Assembly: GCA_001599815.1 (NCBI GenBank)
Contig: BCIA01000004.1
Coordinates: 1,056,862-1,120,861 of the forward strand
Length of the DNA: 64,000 nt
Source of the DNA: Furcasterigmium furcatum
Lineage: Eukaryota > Ascomycota > Sordariomycetes > Glomerellales > Plectosphaerellaceae
Reading direction: 5' to 3'
Positions within the stretch are counted from its first letter, which is position 1. Each line of letters starts with the position of its first letter. The position numbers and the translations under genes are program-made. Shown piece after piece: positions 11,401 through 21,602 of the stretch. Under the pieces are notes generated by a model that did no database searches, was not told the origin of the DNA, and saw nothing but the letters and a program-made list of their open reading frames with translations.

Positions 11401-12118
11401 CATGCTGGTTATCGATGCGCCCGGCCTGTCGCACACCGAGGGTGTCGAGTACTTCTTGTGCGAACCTCCCATGGGCAACCCGCCGTGGCTCGATGACTCC
11501 CACCAGGTCCGCAAGATGTGGTATGAGGTGTCTGGCGGCGCTGGGTACGTCGAGCTATCGGCCGACAGCGTCATGTTCAGCGTGGAAGCCATTTACCACC
11601 GCAGCCACTGCTGGGCTGCTGCCAAGATCTGGGAACAGGCGAATATAGGAGACCTGCCTCCTCCTGCCGCCGAGCCGGTCATGTCCCCCCTGGCGCCGCC
11701 GCCCATGTTCACCGAACAGGACGGGCCGGTGCTCCCGAGCCCGCCGCCTGCCGACCCTTCGCCGCCACCCGGCTCGCCCAAGCTCGTCGGTCGCCCGCGT
11801 GGCAACTCTCCCGGAGGCAATCGCGCCCTGGCGGCGAGGAACTCAGCCTATCGGTCGAGCATCGCCATCGGCCTGGAGCCCGTCCCGATGCATGATATGC
11901 CAGGGGACCGGACGTCTCGCATCACCAGCGGCGGTAGCAGCATGTCCGACATGCGGCTGCCATCCCGCGGCGGGCTGCCGCGCAGCCATTCGGCGACGAA
12001 CCTGATGCAGCAGCAGCCCCCGCCCCCGGAGCCTGCCTCCTCGACCATGACTTTCGACGATATCTTGGCGGGCAGCGAGCCGCCCAAGCCGAAGAAGAAG
12101 AAGACGTTGTTCTTCTAA
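8416..12118 (+). CDS. Large conserved fungal protein of unknown function (possibly DUF8004 type)
   Basis: Two exons (8416-9870 and 9926-12118; intron GTATGT..CCCAG, 55 nt) encode 1215 residues. Residues 1-460 are low-complexity, rich in Ser, Pro and Arg, and probably disordered. The intron falls just before VPEMWNESGNVSVYLFP. From there to about residue 1060 the protein is well ordered: after a proline-rich insert it is largely alpha-helical, with stretches such as RNLFAFLTGQPLVATK and YWLFLYVVIQSLPMLV. The last 150 residues are proline-rich and end KPKKKKTLFF. I recognise the pattern as a fungus-wide protein that I believe Pfam lists as DUF8004, but cannot confirm this. No catalytic motif, signal peptide or clear membrane span is visible. 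Similar proteins are annotated only as hypothetical, so the function is unknown. The gene model is solid. Confidence 0.8.
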
Positions 12119-15100
12119 TGATGACTAAACGAAGATACCTACCATAAAAGAAGCATCATACACCTGAGATTTGTGTACAGGGGAGGAGGCATCGAATTGA
12201 GGAGTTTTTGTTGATACATGTGGCATTGCGCATCTCGCGGCTGCGGGCTTGTCTGTTTTTGTTCTTGTGCTTATTTCCCCTTCCTCTCTACCACATGCCT
12301 GGCGTCTCGAGCAGAAGAGTCATGATTCACTAAAGAGGTGGAGTCCTGTGCGGTCCGGTCTTTTGACCGTGTTCGTGTCCTGGCATAGGAGGTGACCAGG
12401 GACCGGGCTTGTGGGAGTAGATGATGAGATGGACGCATCGATGGACTATCGCAGCCATACGGCTGATGTTGACGCCCCAGCCCGGTGGAAGGGCCTGTCA
12501 CGAAAGCGGTTCATGACGGGATCAGAGTTACATCTGACAAGATATGGAACTAATAGAGCTGTCTGATCGTATGGATGTTGTGTTGCTTGCAGTCATGTGA
12601 TTATGCTGCTGCGAGGTTGTGATAATCGACCCTCAGTACCATGCCGTGTAAGTCAAGTCCCTGCCGAATCCTGTGAGGAGCCCTGGACTTCAACCCCAAC
12701 ATCAAAGATTCGGAAAACACTATCTCCTTGTAGAGAGAGTTGACCTCTGGCAAGGCGTGTAGTGAGTTGGCATCTAGTCAAGGCTTGGGCTCCAGACTGC
12801 TCTTTTTCAAGGTTGTAAGTTTGCGAACGTCTAAGGGGACCACCCTGGATGTGTCGGGGGGTGAGCTTCGCTGAAATGGGCGCTGATTCTTACATGCAGC
12901 TCTTGATACCAGCACTCAGCCAGTCTTCATCGCTACCGGGGCTTGACCCGGCCACTTCACCCGGACTCAGCTTCATCTGAAATCTCAAGCCCTCACATCA
13001 ACTCAACGAGCACTAAAAGACCCCCCTCCCCGGGGTCACCTTCTCACTTTCTCGCACTTTGCACTTAAACAAACTGAGAGGAGGTCCACCCTCAGGCGCC
13101 ACCAACCCGCCGTCTCGCTATCCAGCAGCTCGCTAGCATCCAATGTCGTGTCTATCACTCTCCACAGTTGCTCTCCCGTCCCGCCCCAGGACCCTCAACG
13201 GCGCAACGGAACCCAGGCCCAGGCCCAGGCCCCATCAACTGACAACGGCGAGCGCTGAAGCCGTGAAACCCCCAATGCATGATACTGACCTCCTGTAGCA
13301 CGGCAAGTGGCCCTCCGCGGCTCACCGCCTCTGCGCTGTCCATCGCTGTCACTGACGTCCATCACCCATCATCCGGCGCCTCGGAACCCCGACAAAAGTC
13401 CCAGCGCTCTCGAGGTTCCAGGCCAAGCCTCAAGCAGCGATCACAGCCCACTCTCACCCGTGCTCCCCGGCCGCTCGAAGTGATAGTCAGAAGGCATGTG
13501 CATAATAGTATTCATGTATCCGGGGCAAGAACCCAACCGACGACGCCTCCTTGTATGGCTTCTCTAGGCCTGCTCCCCGCCAGGATCCGGCGTGCGTGCC
13601 ACGTCTGAAGGATGGCAGATCGCCCTCAAATGCCGAGCCGTTCGCGATCGATCGCTTCCTCCTTCGCAACGAACCCACCAAGCGAGAGGGAGCACATGCA
13701 GAAAGGAAGGGTGCAGGCTACCACCACGGCATGGCTGGCTTGGGAGGCCCGGCTGCCACATGCCTCGGCGTCACCCATGTGCCTGCTGGCTTGATGGCTG
13801 GCGCCGCGCTGCCGGGCCACGGACGTGCATCCCGGGGTACATATGATTACACCACGCCGCTGCCTCGGTGCTGCGCCTCCGGGGTCAGGAGACGGACCGA
13901 CAATCATTTCTGCCTGTCAACCGTAGTCTGATGACGGACATCATTGCGTAGCTGGCCTCGGTTAATAGGTAGTGCCAGCGAGGCCAGTGCCAACTCGCGA
14001 GGTTGCCCTGGGCTGTCAAGAGGCCGTGACGTGAAAGTGACAAAGGCCAGGGGATCTTCGCCAAAATTATGTATCGATTTTCATCCCCAGAGAACAGCCA
14101 GCCAACCAGGAACCATCCCCGTCCCAGAAAGGGGCCCCAGGTACTCCGCCCCTGGGGACCCGAAAGGGGATGACATCAGCCCCTCCTGCCCTTGCCCGAT
14201 ACAGCAATCGTCGGTACTTTTCCCAACAATTTCCCAATTTCATCGGGTCACGAGGACAGCCGCTGCGACCAATGACGTGGCAACTAATATCGGAAAGGGG
14301 GCACAGCTTCATCTCGGACAGTGTGTTGCTTATTGGCATCCATCTAAAGGCTGATATCTACATTTTGTCTCTCCTCTTCCCCTGGTCTTGACGATGAAAT
14401 AATAGGCAAAAGTGTCCGTGTGTGTTGTGTGTGAAAATAGAGTGAATTGCTATTGCCGTAGCAGATAGCTTTCTTCGCGCTCCCTCGGGAAAGGAAAACC
14501 CAAAAACACCACAGAGAGGTACTGAAAAGAAGAGAGACAAGACGCCCCGGCCTCCTTCCCGCCAGTGCCCCAATATACAACAAGTCTGTACAAGGGCCCG
14601 AGCCGGTCTTGCGTCTGTTTTTGCTCTCCCTGCCCGCCCGAATTTCACTTTCCCGTTGCGCCGTTTCTCCGTGGGTTGTCCTCCCGAGTCCCTCGCCCGC
14701 CTGACACTATCGTCACACTTCTCCGTGCTTCATTCACCCTCTGTCGGCGTGATGAAAAATAAACGAGGCTCATCTTATGGAGATGAAGCCCGAGCCGCGA
14801 CCCCTCTCGAGTCGCGGTCATGATGCCGCTTACGCATAATGCTGGAACGCTGCTTTGTGTTGTCCCGCAGGCCCGTCCGTGATGGGTGGGATAGATCGAT
14901 GGCCTGTCGGATGCTGAATAATGCTGGTTGTTGTAGTGTTGGTTTGCTGCCGGTGAAAATAAGGGCGAGCCAAATCGAGTCGTATCGTCGTGGTCGTTCG
15001 TCGTCGTTGTTTCTTCTGTCGCCGCCCCAGGTCCGTGGTAGGTAGGATAGTGTCCAAGGTTCAAAAGACATTTCGCAGAAGCAGAAAAAACACAACTGGA

Positions 15101-15121
15101 AGCATGCCAAGAGTCCCCCTT
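12119..15121. other. 3 kb convergent intergenic region, no gene seen
   Basis: This lies between the 3' ends of two convergent genes, so it should contain two 3' UTRs. Reading frames up to 139 codons occur on both strands but share no domain signature and have low-complexity composition. I found no RNA gene. Confidence 0.5.
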
Positions 15122-17007
15122 TTACTGCCTCCATCCCACGTTCCAGATGACGTGAGCAATGTCCCTGGCTGTGTTTACTGTATCAACGACCCGGCCGAAT
15201 ACGCCTTCATTGGTGCTTGATGCCCCCTCTTCATATGGCATGAACATACCTGAGTCTGTTCGGTGCATGCCGGCCGGCTCAGCGTTCAAACCGCAGCTAA
15301 GGGAGGAGGGGTTCTGGTGCAGCGCATCAAAATCATCATCGTCCTCGTCGAGCTGGAACCTCCGCTTGGGGCTCAGCATCGCCTCCTCGGCCTCCTCATC
15401 CTCGTCGCCGAACAGGAAGTTGCCCGACGACGGGTTGCTGGAGAAGGAGCTGGAGATGGTGGACTTGGGAGGGCAGAGCGTCTCCTGCGAGGACGAGGGA
15501 GACATGATCGGCTCGGCCCGGATGACGCTGTGCTTCATGGCCGTCTCCGTGGGCTCTTCCTCGTCGGCGACGTCCTCGCGGTACTTGAGCTTCGTCGACG
15601 GGAGCTTGGCGATCGCGGGCGCCTTCCTCGCCCTCCTGCGCTTCAGCGCCGATCGCTTCTTTGTGCGGGTCCGCTTCATCATGACAGCATCGTCGTCCGA
15701 GTCGCTGTCGTCGAAGCGGTCCATGTCGAGGTCTCCCTCTTCGTCGTCGTCGTCGTCGCCCTTGACGTCAAGAGCAATGCACTGCTCAACCTGCTCGTTG
15801 AAGTGAATGTGCCTCCGCTCCATGGCCGGAGAGGTCGTGCCCGAATCGCAGCTGGACTCGGTCATGCTGCAGCTGTCTTGGCTCATGCCCTTGAACGAGA
15901 AGGGGAAGGTGGTGTAGTCCGTGGCGGCGCGGCTCAGGGCCGGGCGCACGCGCTGGGCCTGGACGGCGGCGGCGGCAGTCTTGACGAGGGCGGAGGCCGA
16001 CAGAGACTTCTGCAGCATCACCTCGGACATGCTCCTCTTCTTGAGGCAAGGCTTCTTGTTGATGAAGGAGCCGTTCTTGGACATGTGCTTGCAGCTCTGC
16101 GAGTTGGAACCCAAGACGTTTCCGCCCGTCTGCAGAGGCCCGTACAGCCAGGTCACGTCGCAGTCCTTCAGCCTGGGGGGGAGGTCAGTCAGTCAGTCTT
16201 GGATCGGGGGAGCCAGTCGGCCACGTACCAGTTAAGGGCCTCGGGAGAGACGGTCTGCAGGTTGTTCTTGGCCTTGGTCCACGTCCTCCAGGAAGCGTTC
16301 TCGAGACGGGCGCTGTTGGCGACCTCGGAGCGGCGCGAGACGATGTAGCGCCACGAGGACCAGATGTCCTCCTCGCGCCACTCGTGTGAGAGGTAGTCGA
16401 CATGGCGGGTGGGCTGCGACTTGACGGCGGTGTCGTCCTGAACGGGGGCATCGACGTCGAACAGGCAGGTGGGAGTGCCAGGGCGCGAGGTGTCGTTGTC
16501 GAGCTCGTCAGGGGAGACGGTGTAGGAATCGCCGGTCTTGGGGCTCGTGGGCGGCTCGAGGTCTTCGACCGAGTCGTAGAAGCCGGACTGCGCGTAGTGC
16601 GGGATGATGAAGTGGTCTTCCGGGAAGATCGGCTCCTTCATGGTCTCGTCGCTGTCGAGAGACATGTCTGTGGGAGGGGTGGAGGCGTATGACAGGTCGT
16701 CCGAATCACCCATGTGAGGCGAGGAGGCGACGGATGACGGGGCGGAATCGGGATAGATCTTGGGGTTGTTGGTGGAGGCGTAGTCGTCAGGTTTCCGGGT
16801 GGGAGGATTAGGGGCGGAGAAGCTGGAATGCCTTGCGGCAAACTTGGGTTGGGAGCGGGAGCGAGGCATTCTGGAGAAGTAGGAGTTGTCGTCCGAGGGG
16901 ATCGCGACGGCTGCCATGTTGGCAAACTCGGAAGAGGCGGGTAGTTCTTCTGAGGTGGTGCGTTGAAGCAGGTGGATGTTGCTGGGGTGCAAGGCCGACA
17001 CGAGCAT
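15122..17007 (-). CDS. Reg1-like protein phosphatase 1 regulatory subunit
   Basis: Two exons (17007-16229 and 16172-15122; 56 nt intron GTACGT..CCAG) encode 609 residues. The conserved block HEWREEDIWSSWRYIVSRR at about 208, continuing to about 268, is the fungal GATA-like/DUF1752 domain found in Reg1-type proteins. A second block, RHIHFNEQVEQC at about 380-391, contains the RVxF-like docking motif (HIHF) by which Reg1 binds the PP1 catalytic subunit. An acidic stretch (about 398-421) and a basic nuclear-localisation-like cluster (about 426-443) follow. In yeast, Reg1-Glc7 dephosphorylates Snf1 and maintains glucose repression; a comparable role here is inference. The start at 17007 follows an in-frame TAG; an alternative Met lies 30 codons in (16917, MAAVAIPSDDNS). 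The leader probably contains an intron (17237-18100). Confidence 0.85.
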
Positions 17008-17236
17008 CTAAGCCCTCGCCGACCGGATGTAGGAAACCGCGTAGACAGGTCGCAACAATCGATAGCCGATGGATTGACGTGTTCCCGGGGATCAGGGTGT
17101 CGGTGTTGGTGTGAGGAGGATCACAAGACTTGTGACGGCACCGAGGCAGAGAAAAGGGAGGTGGCGAAGGCGGTGACGATTATTTGTTGGGGAATTGGCG
17201 GATCTTTGCGGCTTTGCAGGAGGAAACCGGCAGAAT

Positions 17237-18100
17237 CTGCGGCAGGGGTGATGTCGTTAGTTGGTGGTGATGATGGAGACGTCGATGACCATCAAGCAAG
17301 TCAAGAAGAGAGGTTTGCCGCGTCCGAGTTGAGATGTGAGGTGAGGAAGGACTGGATTGGGATGGAATATCGAAGGGGTAATTAAATGGGAGAGGGAGGG
17401 AGAAGACGGGTGGTGGACGGGGGAGTGGAAGAAGGGGGTGGGAGGGTTGATGATTTTGGCGTGGAGCGAGCAGCAAAATGGCCGAGGGGAGTGGAGTGCC
17501 AGTGGAGGGATGGATGGATGGCCAGGCCGATAAGTAGATATGCCCGTACCGTACAGTGCAGTCCGTCCCTAGCGACTGCCCTGCCTGCCCAGCAAGCAAG
17601 CTTCTGCTGTGCTGCTGCTAGGGTACCTGGAGGAGGGAGTGGAGGCTCCACTAGCAGGCTTAGGGGCAAGCGCCTCTTTCCCCCGGGGTGTAGGGGTAGG
17701 TGGGAGGAGGGGGTGGGCCCAGCGCCAAGGCCAAGCATGCACACAAGCACCCAGATGGTGTGCTTATGCGGGCGTATGCAGACAACGGTTGTTCTTCGTG
17801 TACTTGCATGCCATGCAAGCCCAGACGGGCAGACCGACAGACAGACCAGACACGCTGCAACCGCGGCAGTATCGCGGTCCCTGAGAGCCTCCGTGGGGTG
17901 ATTTTCCTCAGAATGGTGCCAGGGGGGGCCTATCCTGGACGAAAGAGGAAGGCAGATGATAGCCGGCGCTGGCAGACAAGCGCGCGATGACGCCGTGAGG
18001 GGCGAGAAGGGCAGACTGAGAGATAGGCGGGCGGGTGGAGGGCAGTATGTATGTGTTTGTGGGTTTGAGAGAAAGGAAACCTGCTGTCCGCTTGACTCAC
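17237..18100 (-). other. Candidate 5' UTR intron of the Reg1-like gene
   Basis: On the minus strand a strong donor GAG|GTGAGT lies at 18100, a perfect branch element AACTAAC at about 17256-17262, and an acceptor CCGCAG at 17242-17237, 20 nt after the branch adenosine. The 864 nt span is long for a fungal intron, but large leader introns are known in regulatory genes. It contains no coding exon that I can defend. Confidence 0.45.
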
Positions 18101-21100
18101 CTCGAGCACGACGACTCTGGAACTGTTGGAGATGCTGGGGCTGAGCGCGCACACGAGCACAAAAAGCTGGTGGTTCGGAAGTCCGTGGAGAACTTGACAG
18201 GGCTGGCATCCGTGCTCTAAGTACTCAGGGCGACCATCGACGATGGAGGTGCGAGACGCCGTCACGAGGCCTTCTTGTGTCGTCTTCGCTGTGCGTGAGT
18301 CCCGACGGCTTGACACCCGCTGAATCCTTTGGCTTGGCCGGCTTCCAATTTGGAGGCAGCAGGATGCGGATCGACGGCGGAGCCTCCGGGGAAGATGGTG
18401 TAAGTCAGCAGCGCCCTACAGCCGCCTGCGGAAATCGGGTTTCTGAAATCGCGATCCCCAGCGCAAGGGCATTCATTTGAGTGCCGAGGGAAGGATTCGG
18501 GTCTGGAGACGTTCGATTTTTTTTTTTCCTTTCCTTCTCGGGACGCAGGATCATGAGAGCAGAGGAGAGGCAGCGATGGTGTTGATATCCGTCGATGCGG
18601 TCAAACAACAATAAGCATGGAAAGACGAGCTACTAAAGCGCCAGAGTAGATTAAAACGGACCAAAGCCTCGAGGGGTACCCAGAGACACGAAACCCAATA
18701 CCACCCTAAGCGTCTTAGCAAGCGAGACACGGCTCACAAAGACCCCATCGTGACGGGGACCCAGCGGAGTTTCCCCAACACTGCCGCCGCCCTGAGCCAA
18801 AAGTGAGCAAAGTGAGGTAAGGTAAGCCCAAGCAGGGATGGGTGGATGGATGGATGGGTGACCGAGGCCGTGGTGCGTGGGAAAGACGATGGAACGTGCC
18901 CGGTCCCGAAGGCGAGAGTGAGTTGCAGCAACGCATGGAAGGGCCCAAGGCATTCTCTCCGAGCTTCTGTGCAGTTGGATGCATCGCGTGTGAGGTGGTT
19001 GATGCCCCGGGGGGTTACAGGGGGCGCGAAACTCTGCCAAAAGAAAGGCCGAAAGGGGGGTGAGGGGGCCTTCTTGGCAGACGCTGGACCCTCTTTTTCG
19101 CTGGTCTCGAGAACCCCGGGGGTCGGAGTCCGGACGGCGGCGGGACCTGTGGGTTCCATAGGTTTTCGGGGGACACCGTGCTCAGAGGCTGTCAGTGGTT
19201 GGGCGCGACGTGGCCCGCTGTGGAGGTTTCGTCTATAGGGCCCTTTAGGGGAAGTTTCTCCAAACCTACCGCTGCTGGGACTCCACTTCCAGTCAATGAT
19301 CACCAGGCAGGCCAGGCACGACCGTGACCTCAGCACGACCTGACAACCACCTCAGCACTGAAGTCCTCAATGACGCGTTTCCACCCTTCTTCATACCCGG
19401 CATGATGCCTTGCCTCTCAGGCTGTCGTCGACGGGCACGCGGACGACCTCCCGGTTTCATCGAGCATCAAGCAACGATGGTTCGTTGATACTCGCCGAGT
19501 CGGCCCATCTTTCTTCTCCCACATGCAGTGCTCTCTTTCTGGGGGGCGAACCGGCCCCCAGACAAGACATGGGCTTGCTGTCTGCCCTCCCGTCCCGTGA
19601 TATCGACAACGTGCACCGTTAGGCGGGCCACCCGGCGGGACAGCACTGATACCAGGACGTCCTGAGCTTTTGCGGGTTGCGGGTTCGATGTGACCTCGAG
19701 CCGCGTTTCATGCATCTCATCTCCTTTCCTGTACGAAAGACGCGACTATCCCGACGAGCATGGACCTAAACCCGCAGAAGTATGTATATTCGGTGTTTCT
19801 TGAGTATCATTCTCCCCTCAACTGGGAGACCACCTCGACCCCCTCGACCACCACAACATCGTTGCCCGTCAGACTTCACCTGTCTTCACTGCCGCTCCTC
19901 AGTGCGCTGCTCATCCAGGGTAGCGGAAAATAAGCTGCTGACCCCCTGGCATACCCTTGCCAGCGCGCGATGCGGCTCCGTCGACGCGGCTCCGTCGGGC
20001 CCCTCGGCACCCGAAAGAACCAATGCCGTCCGCCCCCAAGGGTCAACCCCCGGCGACGGCCAAGCTTCGAGACCTCTTCCATCCCCCTGGCCAGGTACCT
20101 CGCCACACTTGCCCTGGCAGCCCAGGACCTACCATCGCAGAGCATGCAGGTACTCGCTAACACTTACCGTTCGGCATCCCCGATCGACGACACATGGACG
20201 ATCGCATCCCCCTTCCTTCTGCGCCTACCTCGGGCCTAAGTATACCTCTTCAGCGGGTCGTCCGTGGGGGGCCAGAGAGGCCACAACGGCTGAACCCAAT
20301 CGCCTCTCCAGAAATCACTCAAATCACGTTCGTCTGCGGGGATCAGGCCCCTTCGATCAGAGATGTGCTGATTGCCCGCTGGGTGAGACGAGGGCTGCTG
20401 TCTGCTCGAACCATCGATGCCACATGTGCAATCAGTGGAGCATCATGGTGGCGGTCACGAGACTGCCCGGAGACCTGGAGCCCGGCCTCCAGCTTTTAGC
20501 CTGAGAAACACTGCAGAACACTACGTACTATACCAAGGCATCTGGGAGCGCGTGGACGATAAGGACACTCACTCACGAGCAGCGCAATGCGAAACTCAGG
20601 CACCACATGTTACATACGTCTCCCGGGGCTTCAGCCATCTTTCACCCTGACACCAATAATGGGCCCAGACAGAGTTGCGCGTGGCTGACTAGACTGCCAC
20701 AATGGCCTTGGGCAGCCGCCCTTCCGCCCGCGGCCACGTTGGCTTCGCAAGCAGCAACGGGCGCGGCAGCCACGGCTGAGCTTACCTGATGCGCCGGCCA
20801 CACCATGTCACCACCGACATCACACCATCCGCGCACGGCTGAGTAGTCCCGCTCCCGAGGTGGTCTTAGAGAGCGAGAGAGAAACCTGACTGATTTTCCT
20901 GCAGCACACATGAATGAATGGATGTGGACGGAAAACTCCTGCTGCGCTGTTATGTTCGCGGTGCAGCTGTCCCCCGTGCGCGGCACTGGGTGCAACCTGA
21001 CATGAGATCGAGATTCATGGTCCGACTGACATGAAAACATTGTTGCATCAGACCTGAACTCTGTCTGCCAGGGCTCAGGGGCCCCTCCTTCACAGGACAC

Positions 21101-21572
21101 ACACCTCTCGCGGAAACAATAGTCCGGGCCGCGATCGATCGAGCGAGCACTCGAATGTGTGTGGTGTTGCGGCTCAACAGGCCGGCACTTCTCGTCAGCC
21201 TGGACGATTATCCCACGGGCGAATCGGTGCCTTTCGCGGGGGTCCCAGCCGCAAGTGCCGGACCCACCCCGGAAAGCCCCCACACAGACCCCCGGGTGAC
21301 TTGACCCGATCGACCCTCACAGGTCCGCCCGGCGGTGCCTGGTCGAAATCCGAGTCCAGGCCCCGGGGGTCCACGGCTCAGTGCCCGGCGAGCGGCGCTA
21401 GCAGCACAGGGGTCAATCGCCCTTTCCGGCGACCCGGCGGTTTGGGCGGTGATTCATCCGGGTGCAGCTCCGATTGATGCTGTTATCTGTCTATTGTTCC
21501 AGGGGCGTGCGCACGCGTCCGAGGGGTCGATCACGAAAACGACACATTGTCCTCCACTGTCTATGGCACATG

Positions 21573-21602
21573 TCGTGGTCGTGGTCGTGGTCGAGGTCGA
21601 GG
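21573..21602 (+). repeat. Hexanucleotide tandem repeat
   Basis: Five head-to-tail hexamers: TCGTGG three times, then TCGAGG twice. It lies in noncoding DNA. Slippage-prone simple sequence is the simplest reading. Confidence 0.8.

Noticed and set aside
15159..15806. Plus-strand 215-codon Ser-rich frame
   Set aside because: Antisense of the acidic and serine-rich C-terminal half of the Reg1-like protein.
19782..20504. 240-codon frame in the gene desert
   Set aside because: No domain, atypical composition and no matching splice exons; the best frame in 9 kb is expected to be about this long in GC-rich DNA.
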